A stretch of DNA of 64,000 nt from an uncultured Collinsella sp. (GTDB lineage: Bacteria; Actinomycetota; Coriobacteriia; Coriobacteriales; Coriobacteriaceae): NCBI GenBank assembly GCA_934654775.1, contig CAKUGR010000012.1, forward strand, positions 1-64,000, in the 5' to 3' direction. The first letter of the stretch is position 1. The number at the start of each line of letters is the position of its first letter. Shown in pieces: positions 17,166 to 25,280 of the stretch. Below the pieces are notes generated by a model that was not told the origin of the DNA, made no database searches, and saw nothing but the letters and a program-made list of their open reading frames with translations. The position numbers and the translations under genes were made by a program.

Positions 17166-18023
17166 CTACTCCACGACCTTATCCGGCTGGATGAGCTCCT
17201 CGTAGTAGCTAATGTGCTCGCGGGCATCCTCGATTTCGGGCAGCAGGAAGTTGTAGATAACCTCGATGATCATCGTGGCGCTGATCTTGGAGAACGCAAA
17301 GTCGCCCGTTGTCAGCAGCGCCTCGTGATTGACGGTATTAAAGGTGTAGTCGGCTAGGCGTGCAAGTGGAGACTTGCTGTCGCTGCTGATGACGACCACG
17401 GTGGCACCGCAGTCGCGAGCCGCTTTTGCCATGCGGTTCAGTCGGCGCGACTTGCCGGAGTTCGAAATCAACACGATAACGTCGCCAGGGCGCAACGTGA
17501 GCGCGAAACCAATCGAGGTCTCGCTGATGGTGCTTGCCATGCAGCGAAGGCCCAGCTGCGAAAACTTAAACGTCGCGTCGAGCGCGACGGCGTTGGTGTT
17601 GCCTACGGCCGCAAACTCAATAACGCCCGCATTCTTTAACGCGTGTACAACGGCCGTTAGCGTATCGTGGTCAATCCCGTCGATGGTCGCGTTAAGCTCG
17701 CTGACCTTGGCAGCCAAGATATTTTTAAGACTCTGCTCCATGTTGTCGAGCGAGACCTCGTCGGTCAGGCCCTCGTTGCGCTGACTCTCCAAGTCGCGCG
17801 CCAACGAAAACTGAAAGCTGCGGAAGCTGCCAAAGCCCAGCTTGCGGCAGAAGCGCGAAACCGTCGCCTCGGACGTGGCGGCGGCTCGTGAGAGCTGGGC
17901 GGCCGTCAGGCGCGGCGCCTCGGACTGGTGCTCCAATATATAGTCGACAATGCGCTGCTCGGATCCACTATATCCCTGATGAGTGCTAATAAGGGAGAGC
18001 GCGCTCTTGCTGCTATCGGTCAT
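17166..18023 (-). CDS. RpiR/MurR family transcriptional regulator
   Basis: A 285-residue regulator. The N-terminal HTH_6 domain (about 1-75) contains TAAQLSRAAATSEATVSRFCRKLGF. A SIS sugar-phosphate-binding domain (about 110-245) follows, with FAAVGNTNAVALD and VIVLISNSGKSRRL. It is transcribed away from the fructose PTS permease gene, which suggests it senses a sugar phosphate such as fructose 1-phosphate and controls that gene. The start is chosen at 18023 because AGGAG lies 6 bases upstream; a longer version would begin at 18071. Confidence 0.88.
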   Translation of the reverse strand: MTDSSKSALSLISTHQGYSGSEQRIVDYILEHQSEAPRLTAAQLSRAAATSEATVSRFCRKLGFGSFRSFQFSLARDLESQRNEGLTDEVSLDNMEQSLKNILAAKVSELNATIDGIDHDTLTAVVHALKNAGVIEFAAVGNTNAVALDATFKFSQLGLRCMASTISETSIGFALTLRPGDVIVLISNSGKSRRLNRMAKAARDCGATVVVISSDSKSPLARLADYTFNTVNHEALLTTGDFAFSKISATMIIEVIYNFLLPEIEDAREHISYYEELIQPDKVVE

Positions 18024-18119
18024 GGATGGCTCCTGGTTGGCATGAAAATAGGACTCGTTTTTCAATGCCATAGTATACGGGCATTTTCAATTACAAGATA
18101 CACCTTGCCGTTTCAAGTG

Positions 18120-18168
18120 TTGATGGTAAACTTTCACCTACCGTTTACGGTTATGAAAGAACCTTTCA
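18120..18168. promoter_or_regulatory. Operator-like inverted repeats in the rpiR-fruA gap
   Basis: TGGTAAAC (18124-18131) faces GTTTAC (18143-18148), and TGAAAG (18154-18159) faces CTTTCA (18163-18168). CTTTCACC also occurs twice in direct orientation. The location between a divergent regulator and its likely target suggests binding sites. Confidence 0.45.
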
Positions 18169-18295
18169 CCGGAGAATTGGGACATTTTCCTTTCCGCGAA
18201 AGCGCTGGGTTGGTATCTTTCAGTTGTGGAAAAGCGCGCAAGGACGCGCGTGTAGGGGAGCGCCTGCGGGCGCAAAACTTAAAAAGGAGGGACAC

Positions 18296-20308
18296 ATGGC
18301 TAAGTTTGACATCATCGCCGCCACCGGTTGCCCGACCGGTATCGCGCACACCTTCATGGCGAAGGAGGCGCTGGAGAAGGCAGCTGCCGAGCGCGGTCTG
18401 ACCATTAAGGTCGAGACTCATGGCCAGGTCGGTGTCGAGAACGAGCTCACCAAGAGTGAGATCGCTGGTGCCAAGGCCGTCGTCGTCGCAGCCGATAAGG
18501 ATGTCCAGGCTGAGCGTTTCGCCGGTAAGCCCATGGTTTCCGTCGGTGTTTCCAAGGCCCTGTCCGTCGAGGCCGCCGGAAAGCTGATTGACCGCGCGCT
18601 TGCCGCCAAGGGCGACGATACGGTTGCCGCTGCCGCCGATGTCGAGGACGAGGTCGAGGAGAAGGAGTCCATCGGCCACGTCATCTACAAGCACCTCATG
18701 AATGGCGTCAGCCACATGCTGGTCTTCGTCGTCGCCGGTGGTGTTCTGACCGCCGTTTCGTTCCTGTGGGGCATCACGTCCTTCGATTCGACGGCTGCCG
18801 ACTACAACAGCTTCGCCGCTATGCTCAAGATTATCGGCGGCATTGCCATGAACCTCATGGTTCCCGTGCTTTCCGCCTACATCGCCGAGTCCATCGGTAA
18901 GCGCCCGGCACTCGTCCCCGGTTTCGTTGCCGGTATGATCGCCATCCAGGGTCTGCCTGTTGTTGAGACTCCTGACGGCGCCATGCTCATCGACGCCGGT
19001 GGCACCGGCGTGGGCTTCGGCTTCCTGGGCGGCATCGTCGGCGGCTTCCTCGCTGGCTATGTCATCCTGCTGCTCGAGAAGGTCTTTGCCGGCCTGCCCA
19101 AGAACCTGGACGGCCTCAAGGCTATCTTCCTGTACCCGCTGTTCTCCACGCTGATTGTCGGTCTCGTGATGCTCGGCATCTCCGGCCCCATGGCTGCCAT
19201 TAACACCGCCATGATGGACTTCCTTAAGGGTCTGTCTGCCTCCGGCGCTGTTGTCCTGGGTCTTGCTATCGGTTGCATGTGCGCCTTTGACATGGGTGGC
19301 CCGGTTAACAAGGCTGCTTATGTCACCGGTACCGCTATGCTCACCGAGGCCCTGGCCGCCGGTGTCGGCACCGAGACCTACAACTTCGGCACTAACTTTA
19401 TGGCTGCCGTTTCCGCCGCCTGCATCGTTCCGCCGCTGATCACCACCTTCGCCGTCGTCGTCGGCAAGAAGTACTTCAGCCAGGAGGATCACGACGCCGG
19501 TGTCGTCAACCTCATCCTTGGTTGCACCCACATCACCGAGGGCGCCATTCCGTTCATGACCAAGAACATCTGGCCCGTCATGCCCATCATGATGCTCGGT
19601 TCCTCCATTGCTTCGATCCTGACCATCATGTTCAACGTCCACGATCCGGCGCCCCACGGTGGCTTCCTGGTCCTGCCTGTTGTCGAGAACGGTCCGCTGT
19701 GGGTCCTCGCGATCCTCATCGGTGCCGTGGTCGGTGGCATCTTGTTCGTGGCCTTCAAGAAGTACGACTTCGAGAAGAACCAGAAGGCTGCCCCTGCAGC
19801 CAAGCCGGTTGAGGCCCCCAAGGCCGCTGCCGTCGAGGCTCCTAAGGCCGAGGCTGCCGACTTCGTGAAGGTCGAGAACGTCTTTGTCGCCGAGGACTTC
19901 GCTTCTCGTGACGAGGCCCTGAGCTTTGTCTCCAACCAGGCCGTCAAGGCCGGTATCGCCGGCGACGCCGACGCCGTGATGAACGCCTTCCTGGCCCGCG
20001 AGGCCGAGGGCACCACGGGCATGATGGAGGGCTTCGCCATCCCGCACGCCAAGTCCGACGCCATTACCGAGGCTGCCGTCATCGTCGTCAAGGACGAGTC
20101 CGGCGTGACCGGTTGGGACACCATGGACGGCGCTCCCGTCAACGTGGCCATCGCCCTGCTCATCCCGGGCGCTCAGGCTGGCACCACGCACCTCAAGATC
20201 CTGTCCAAGGTCGCCGAGGCGCTCATGGACGAGGACTTCCGTGCCACCGTCAAGGGTTCCACCGACGCCGCCGAGATCGCCAAGACGATCAACGCCCGCC
20301 TGGTCTAA
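18296..20308 (+). CDS. fruA: PTS fructose transporter, fused IIB-IIC-IIA
   Basis: A 670-residue membrane phosphotransferase that imports fructose as fructose 1-phosphate. The IIB domain comes first, with the phosphocysteine motif AATGCPTGIAHTFMAKEAL (about residue 8). IIC (about 125-480) is a multi-pass membrane region. A Pro/Ala/Lys linker (about 490-520) leads to IIA (about 523-670), whose phospho-His is in GFAIPHAKSD (about 583). The order IIB-IIC-IIA differs from E. coli FruA. AAAAAGGAGG 6 bases before the ATG is a near-perfect ribosome site. A divergent RpiR-type gene lies upstream. Confidence 0.95.
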   Translation: MAKFDIIAATGCPTGIAHTFMAKEALEKAAAERGLTIKVETHGQVGVENELTKSEIAGAKAVVVAADKDVQAERFAGKPMVSVGVSKALSVEAAGKLIDRALAAKGDDTVAAAADVEDEVEEKESIGHVIYKHLMNGVSHMLVFVVAGGVLTAVSFLWGITSFDSTAADYNSFAAMLKIIGGIAMNLMVPVLSAYIAESIGKRPALVPGFVAGMIAIQGLPVVETPDGAMLIDAGGTGVGFGFLGGIVGGFLAGYVILLLEKVFAGLPKNLDGLKAIFLYPLFSTLIVGLVMLGISGPMAAINTAMMDFLKGLSASGAVVLGLAIGCMCAFDMGGPVNKAAYVTGTAMLTEALAAGVGTETYNFGTNFMAAVSAACIVPPLITTFAVVVGKKYFSQEDHDAGVVNLILGCTHITEGAIPFMTKNIWPVMPIMMLGSSIASILTIMFNVHDPAPHGGFLVLPVVENGPLWVLAILIGAVVGGILFVAFKKYDFEKNQKAAPAAKPVEAPKAAAVEAPKAEAADFVKVENVFVAEDFASRDEALSFVSNQAVKAGIAGDADAVMNAFLAREAEGTTGMMEGFAIPHAKSDAITEAAVIVVKDESGVTGWDTMDGAPVNVAIALLIPGAQAGTTHLKILSKVAEALMDEDFRATVKGSTDAAEIAKTINARLV

Positions 20309-20342
20309 TCCCACAGCTAGCGATTAACACCGCCCCCTGTAC

Positions 20343-20380
20343 AAAAGGCGAGGACTCCACCAGGAGCCCCCGCCTTTTTT
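20343..20380 (+). terminator. Terminator of fruA
   Basis: AAAGGCG pairs with CGCCTTT, and inner CTCC with GGAG, with small mismatches. Six T residues follow (20375-20380). Confidence 0.75.
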
Positions 20381-20394
20381 CATCCCGCCACCCG

Positions 20395-20463
20395 AAGTTG
20401 CGGTGAAATAGGGACTGTTTAAACGTTTCAACCCCAAATTCAGTCCCTATTTCACCGCAACTT
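20395..20463. repeat. Palindromic element family A, copy A1
   Basis: Perfect 23-bp arms (20395-20417 and 20441-20463) contain AGTTGCGGTGAAATA and its complement; the spacer is 23 bases. Three related copies lie at 29286-29358, 45519-45585 and 45861-45927. Confidence 0.92.
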
Positions 20464-20503
20464 ATAGAGAAGGGCATAGAGGGGACTATCTGCCGAGTCA
20501 TTA

Positions 20504-20539
20504 GTGCGAACAAATCATCAGCCAGAATTACGTTCGCAC
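20504..20539. repeat. GTGCGAAC/GTTCGCAC inverted repeat
   Basis: Eight-base perfect arms flank 20 bases. A third related half (CGTGCGAAAC) lies at 20751-20760 beyond element C1, so C1 may sit inside an older palindrome. Confidence 0.5.
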
Positions 20540-20571
20540 GATATTGCTCTGGACCGACCAAGTTTCCCCAG

Positions 20572-20721
20572 CTTGCTCGCCCACAGAGGGCCGGGCGCGG
20601 CCTGTGAGATTTATCGCGAGTTCCGCACGAGCCGAAGAGCACTTAATGTGCTCTTCGTGCGAGCAGGACTGTAGAGCAGGAAATCTCACAGGCCGCGCCC
20701 GGCCCTCTGTGGGCGAGCAAG
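20572..20721. repeat. Nested palindromic element family C, copy C1 (41-bp perfect arms)
   Basis: Arms at 20572-20612 and 20681-20721 are exact reverse complements. The 68-base centre (20613-20680) holds its own hairpin (GAAGAGCAC with GTGCTCTTC) and is almost identical, in reverse orientation, to the centre of the element at 36426-36544. The arms of the two copies are unrelated. This element and A1 account for most of the 551-base gap between fruA and ptsH. Confidence 0.92.
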
Positions 20722-20810
20722 CGGCCAGCAACGACATCTGTCCAACAATTCGTGCGAAACACAATGAAAAACCGTTTGATGTGAGTTAATATAAACAACG
20801 TCGTGAATCT

Positions 20811-20855
20811 GACTCCTGCCGCATGGTGACAGGGGTTAAACACAAAAAAGGAGTC
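20811..20855 (+). promoter_or_regulatory. ptsH leader hairpin that can mask the ribosome site
   Basis: GACTCC (20811-20816) is complementary to GGAGTC (20850-20855), which contains the ptsH Shine-Dalgarno GGAG. An alternative pairing of CCTG (20815-20818) with CAGG (20830-20833) would free it. Confidence 0.4.
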
Positions 20856-20859
20856 AATT

Positions 20860-21123
20860 ATGGTTTCTGAGAAGGCTACCCTCGTCAATCCGCAGGGTCT
20901 TCACATGCGTCCGGCTGGCCTCTTCGCCTCCACCATGGGCAAGTACGCCTGCGACGTGACTGTCGTCACCCCCGAGAAGGAGGTCAACGGCAAGTCCCCG
21001 ATGGCCCTCATGGCTGCTGGTATCCCCTGCGGTACCGAGGTCGAGGTCAAGTGCGACGGCGCCGACGAGGCCGAGGCTCTGGCTGCTGCCATCGAGCTCA
21101 TCAAGAGCGGTCTTGGCGAGTAG
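20860..21123 (+). CDS. ptsH: Phosphocarrier protein HPr
   Basis: An 87-residue PTS phosphocarrier of normal length. The phosphorylated His lies in NPQGLHMRPAG (about residue 16) and the regulatory Ser region in VNGKSPMALM (about residue 47), so HPr(Ser) kinase control is possible. AAGGAG lies 7-12 bases before the ATG. It is followed by ptsI after a leader containing a hairpin. It accepts phosphate from EI and donates it to the IIA domain of FruA. Confidence 0.97.
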   Translation: MVSEKATLVNPQGLHMRPAGLFASTMGKYACDVTVVTPEKEVNGKSPMALMAAGIPCGTEVEVKCDGADEAEALAAAIELIKSGLGE

Positions 21124-21169
21124 AACTCAAACGGGTCGCATGTTGAACAATTAAGTTCATACTTGGGGG

Positions 21170-21205
21170 GCGCAGTGACCTGTATCAAGGTAGCTGCGCT
21201 CTTTT
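21170..21205 (+). terminator. Intra-operon hairpin between ptsH and ptsI
   Basis: GCGCAG (21170-21175) pairs with CTGCGC (21194-21199), with extra pairing of GACCT and AGGT inside. CTTTTG follows. It could be a leaky terminator that keeps HPr above EI. Confidence 0.55.
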
Positions 21206-21257
21206 GTCATGGATATGGCAAAACGCTTTATCACATGGCACGGAGAGAGGAATGGGA

Positions 21258-22961
21258 ATGTATCAGGGAGTCAACGCATCCGAGGGAATCGGAATCGGCA
21301 CCGTCATGGTCGCCGTCGATCCCGACTTGACGTTTGAACCGCACGAGGTCGCTGATTCGGCTGCCGAGAAGGAGCGCTATCAGACCGCTCTTTCGGTCTT
21401 CTGCGAGAAGACCCAGGCTCAGGCCGACCACATGAAGGAGACGGTGGGCGAGGCCGAGGCCGAGATCATGAGCGGACACATTGTCCTGGCTCAGGACCCG
21501 GGCATGACTGACGCCATCAACGCTGCCATTGACGGTGGCACCTGCGCCGAGCAGGCGCTCATGGACACCTCGACTATGTTCGAGAACATGTTCCTGTCTA
21601 TGGACGACGAGATGTTCCGTCTGCGCGCGGCCGACATCGCCGACATCCGCACCGGTATTCTGGCCGAGCTGCTGGGCAAGGAGGTCGTCGACCTCTCCGT
21701 CCTGCCCGAGAACACCGTCGTTGTCGTGCATGACCTTACGCCGTCTATGACCGCTACGATCGACAAGGCTCACGTTGCCGGTATCGTCACCGAGACCGGT
21801 GGCCGCACGTCGCACTCCGCGATTATCGCCCGCGCCCTCGAGATCCCGGCTGTCCTTTCGGTTTCCAATAGCTGCACCGCACTGCGCAACGGCATGACCG
21901 TTGTTGTCGACGGTGGCAAGGGTGTCGTCGAGGCCGATCCCGACGAGGAGACGCTCGCTGCCTACACCGCCAAGGCCGAGGCTTTCGCTGCCGAGAAGGC
22001 TGCTCTCGAGGCCTTCCGCGGCAAGCCTTCTGTGACTGCCGACGGCATCAAGAAGATCATCGCCTGCAACATCGGCAACCCCGATGACGTGCCCAACGCG
22101 CTCGATCACGACGCCGAGGCCATCGGTCTGTTCCGTTCCGAGTTCCTGTTCATGGACTCCGCCGAGCTTCCCTCCGAGGAAGAGCAGTTCAACGCTTACC
22201 GCAAGGTCGCTAGCGCGCTCAAGGGCGCTCCGGTCATCATCCGCACGCTCGATGTGGGTGGCGACAAGGAGATCCCGTATCTGCACATGGTCAAGGAAGA
22301 TAACCCCTTCATGGGCTTCCGTGCCGTGCGTTACTGCCTGGCCAATCCCGACCAGTATAAGGTCCAGCTCCGCGCCCTGCTTCGCGCCAGCGCCTTTGGT
22401 GACGTCAAGATCATGATCCCGCTCGTCACCTGCGTCGAGGAGGTCGTGGCCGTCAAGGAGCTCGTCGAGCAGTGCAAGGCCGAGCTGACTGAAGAGGGTC
22501 GTAAGTTCAACGAGAACATCGAGGTCGGCATCATGGTCGAGACGCCCGCCGCTTCGCTGCTCGCTGACCGTCTGGCCGAGGTCGCCGACTTCTTCTCCAT
22601 CGGCACCAACGACCTGATCGGCTACACCATGTGCGCCGACCGTGGCAACGACACCATCTCCAACCTGTACCAGGTGTACTATCCCGCCGTGCTCCGCTCG
22701 CTCAAGAACATCATCGAGAGCGGCGTGAAGGCCGGTATCATGGTCGGCATGTGCGGCGAGGCCGCTGCCGATCCGCTGCTTGAGCCGCTGCTGATCAGCT
22801 GGGGCCTGGAGGAGTTCTCGATGAGCGCTCCGTCGATCCTGCGCGCCCGCAAGACCATCAGCCAGTGGACCAAGGCCGAGTGCGACGAGCTCGCCGAGAA
22901 GGCGCTCGCCTGCAACACCGCCGCCGAGGTCAAGGCACTGCTCGAGTCCGCAGCTCGCTAA
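21258..22961 (+). CDS. ptsI: PTS enzyme I (phosphoenolpyruvate-protein phosphotransferase)
   Basis: A 567-residue enzyme of normal length that starts the PTS phosphate relay. The HPr-binding/phospho-His domain contains GGRTSHSAIIARAL (about residue 180). The PEP-binding TIM barrel contains LFRSEFLFM (about 292), DVGGDKEIPYLHM (about 330) and FSIGTNDLIGYTM (about 446), with the active Cys in GMCGEAAADP (about 500). I chose ATG 21258 because GAGAGAGG lies 7 bases upstream and MYQGVNASEGIGIG matches normal EI N-termini; 21252 is also possible. Confidence 0.96.
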   Translation: MYQGVNASEGIGIGTVMVAVDPDLTFEPHEVADSAAEKERYQTALSVFCEKTQAQADHMKETVGEAEAEIMSGHIVLAQDPGMTDAINAAIDGGTCAEQALMDTSTMFENMFLSMDDEMFRLRAADIADIRTGILAELLGKEVVDLSVLPENTVVVVHDLTPSMTATIDKAHVAGIVTETGGRTSHSAIIARALEIPAVLSVSNSCTALRNGMTVVVDGGKGVVEADPDEETLAAYTAKAEAFAAEKAALEAFRGKPSVTADGIKKIIACNIGNPDDVPNALDHDAEAIGLFRSEFLFMDSAELPSEEEQFNAYRKVASALKGAPVIIRTLDVGGDKEIPYLHMVKEDNPFMGFRAVRYCLANPDQYKVQLRALLRASAFGDVKIMIPLVTCVEEVVAVKELVEQCKAELTEEGRKFNENIEVGIMVETPAASLLADRLAEVADFFSIGTNDLIGYTMCADRGNDTISNLYQVYYPAVLRSLKNIIESGVKAGIMVGMCGEAAADPLLEPLLISWGLEEFSMSAPSILRARKTISQWTKAECDELAEKALACNTAAEVKALLESAAR

Positions 22962-23035
22962 TTTGGTATCAGAGGTAACCGCGTGGTTGGAATGGGCCGG
23001 CCACGCGGCCCTCACATATACAGGGGGTACTGTAA

Positions 23036-23968
23036 ATGTTCTACACGCTAACCGCTAACCCGGCTGTCGACATGACGGTTTCGAGCTCTCCGCTCGAGCC
23101 CGACGAGAACGTCCGCACCGGCTCGGCCAGCTACACGGCTAACGGCAAGGGCCTTGATGTGTCCTTCGCCTTTAAGAAGATGGGCGTCGACACCGTCGCG
23201 CTCGGCTTCTTCGCCGGCTTCACGGGCAAGTTTATCGTCGAGGAAGTCATGAACCTGGGTTGCCTGTGCCGCCCGGTCTGGACCGACGGCATCACGCGTA
23301 TCAACACCTACGTCAACGATGGCCAGCACGAGTACGGCATCCTCAACCCCGGTGCTCCTATTACGCCGCAGCACCAGGAGGAGCTCTACAACATCCTGGA
23401 CACCGCGGGCGATCTTGAGTGCCTGATCGTCTCTGGCTCCGTGCCTCCCAAAGCTACGCCTGACTTCCTGGCAAAGGTCATGGAGCACGCTCAGGCCCGT
23501 GGCGCCGACGTCGTCCTGGACCTGTCCTCCGACAAGCTCAAGGAGCTCGCTCACAAGAAGCCGCTGCTCATCAAGCCGAACCATCACGAGATGAAGGCCA
23601 TCTTCGGCGTGCCGGTCGACACCGACGACGAGGTCCGCGTTGCCATGAAGATGGCTCACGACGCTGGCGTTCAGAACGTGCTGCTCACCCGTGGTAGCCG
23701 TGGCGACGCCTACTTCTCCAACGGCGAGGACATTTGGTATGCCAAGCGTGAGTTCAACATCAAGCTGGTCTCTTCCGTCTGCGCCGGCGACTGCACCCTC
23801 GCTGCGTTCCTGCACAAGTGGTACAGGGATCGCGACAACGTCGAGGAGGCCATGAAGCTCGCTATGGCCACCGGCGCCAACGTCGCTGAGTCCGTCGGCA
23901 TCGGCGACTTCGGTCACGTCGACGAGTACAGCAAGCGCGTTGCTGTCCGTAAGCTCGATCGCAAGTAA
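23036..23968 (+). CDS. fruK: 1-phosphofructokinase, PfkB family (copy 1)
   Basis: A 310-residue PfkB-family sugar kinase, probably making fructose 1,6-bisphosphate from fructose 1-phosphate. It starts with FYTLTANPAVDMTV, carries the substrate loop ANGKGLDVSFAFKKMG (about 36-51) and the GF-AGFTGKF motif, and ends with the catalytic-base motif CAGDCTLAAF, where the usual GAGD Gly is Cys. Context supports the fructose role: fruA, ptsH and ptsI lie directly upstream. A second copy of exactly the same length follows. Tagatose-6-phosphate kinase is an alternative. Confidence 0.88.
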   Translation: MFYTLTANPAVDMTVSSSPLEPDENVRTGSASYTANGKGLDVSFAFKKMGVDTVALGFFAGFTGKFIVEEVMNLGCLCRPVWTDGITRINTYVNDGQHEYGILNPGAPITPQHQEELYNILDTAGDLECLIVSGSVPPKATPDFLAKVMEHAQARGADVVLDLSSDKLKELAHKKPLLIKPNHHEMKAIFGVPVDTDDEVRVAMKMAHDAGVQNVLLTRGSRGDAYFSNGEDIWYAKREFNIKLVSSVCAGDCTLAAFLHKWYRDRDNVEEAMKLAMATGANVAESVGIGDFGHVDEYSKRVAVRKLDRK

Positions 23969-23995
23969 GCGAAACGCGACATATTCGTGCGCATG

Positions 23996-24029
23996 CGGCG
24001 TCCCGGTTTTGATCGGGGCGCCGTTTTTT
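23996..24029 (+). terminator. Terminator of fruK copy 1
   Basis: Stem CGGCGTCCCG with CGGGGCGCCG (one T-G pair), 8-base loop, six T residues at 24024-24029. Confidence 0.88.
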
Positions 24030-24152
24030 CGTGGGAAAAGTGATATGAAACCGCCCTTCACCGCTTCCACACCGTTCGCCGAGTTGTTGTAGCCTTTTGC
24101 CGAAGCGTGGAATATACTTTCATTAACACGTTGCTTCGTGAAAGGAACATTC

Positions 24153-25085
24153 ATGATTTACACGCTTACTGCAAATCCCGCTATTGACTACAACATCTCC
24201 TGCGATGGCCTGTCCGCCAATACCGTTACGCGCACCCGTAACGCGGTCTACACCCCCAACGGCAAGGGTCTCAACGTCTCGTTTACGCTCGACCACTACG
24301 GCGTCGACACCACGATCCTGGGCTTCTTCGCCGGCTTCTCGGGCGAGTTTATCGTTAAGGGCGCCGAGGCCCTGGGAGTGCCCGTCAAGCCTGTGTGGAC
24401 TGACGGCATCACGCGTGTCAACGTGTTCCTCAACGCTGGTCCCGACACCGAGTACAACATGGTCAATGCCGGCGCCGCCATCAACGCTGCCAACGAGCAG
24501 GAGATGTTTGAGCTCATCGATTCACTCGACGACATGACCTGCCTGGTCATTAGCGGCTCGCTGCCCCCCAACACCTCCGAGGGCTTCCTGGCCGAGGTCC
24601 TGCGTCGCGTGAAGGCGAAAGGCGCCGAGTTCGTGCTCGATATCTCGAGCCATCAGCTGGCTGACCTCATTGCTATGGAGCCGCTCCTCATTAAGCCCAA
24701 CGACGACGAGCTGCTCGACATCTTTGGCATTAAGGTGAGTGGTGGCGACGATGAGTCCGTCAAGGGCGCTATGGCCGAGCTTCATGCCAAGGGCGCCAAG
24801 AACGTGCTGCTGACCCTTGGTGGCGCCGGAGCGTACTTCTCCAACGGCGAGCACATCTGGTTTGCCAACCGTACCTTTGAGGTCAAGCTGCTGTCGACCG
24901 TCTGCGCCGGCGATTCCTCGCTCGCTGCCTTCCTGTCCGTGTGGCACGACACCCCCGAGCGCGTCGAGGATGCCCTGCGCCTTTCGATGGCCACCGGCGC
25001 CAACGTGGTCGAGTGCCCGGGCCTGGGCGACTTTGCCAAGGTCGATGAGTACCAGAAGGGTATCGCAATCCGTAAGGTTTGCTAG
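24153..25085 (+). CDS. 1-phosphofructokinase, PfkB family (copy 2)
   Basis: A 310-residue paralogue of the preceding gene, matching it along its whole length (IYTLTANPAIDYNI, PNGKGLNVSFTLDHYG, FFAGFSGEFI, VLDISSHQLADL) and sharing the unusual CAGDSSLAAF catalytic motif. A tandem duplication followed by divergence is likely. It has its own terminator upstream and down, a TATACT -10-like box at 24113-24118 and a GAAAGGA ribosome site, so it may be regulated separately and act on a different sugar phosphate such as tagatose 6-phosphate. Confidence 0.85.
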   Translation: MIYTLTANPAIDYNISCDGLSANTVTRTRNAVYTPNGKGLNVSFTLDHYGVDTTILGFFAGFSGEFIVKGAEALGVPVKPVWTDGITRVNVFLNAGPDTEYNMVNAGAAINAANEQEMFELIDSLDDMTCLVISGSLPPNTSEGFLAEVLRRVKAKGAEFVLDISSHQLADLIAMEPLLIKPNDDELLDIFGIKVSGGDDESVKGAMAELHAKGAKNVLLTLGGAGAYFSNGEHIWFANRTFEVKLLSTVCAGDSSLAAFLSVWHDTPERVEDALRLSMATGANVVECPGLGDFAKVDEYQKGIAIRKVC

Positions 25086-25106
25086 CCGCATCGAATAACG
25101 TTGCCG

Positions 25107-25143
25107 AACACCCGCTTTGGATTCCCGGGGCGGGTGTTTTTTT
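25107..25143 (+). terminator. Terminator of fruK copy 2
   Basis: AACACCCGC (25107-25115) pairs with GCGGGTGTT (25130-25138), followed by a run of T to 25143. Confidence 0.9.
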
Positions 25144-25280
25144 GCGCACTGAACGTATGTGGTGTCTGTTGTCTCGTTTTATCGAATCGAAGACGCGATT
25201 GCGTATGCGCACTTTCTCGTTTCTTGCTAGACTTCTTGAGAACCATCGATTAACGCTCGCAAGTGCAGGAGGCCATAGGC

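Noticed and set aside
18134..20314. 726-codon open frame on the minus strand opposite fruA
   Set aside because: It is the mirror of a GC-biased gene. Its product is Gly/Asp/His-rich low-complexity sequence with no recognisable domain, while the plus strand encodes a clear PTS permease.
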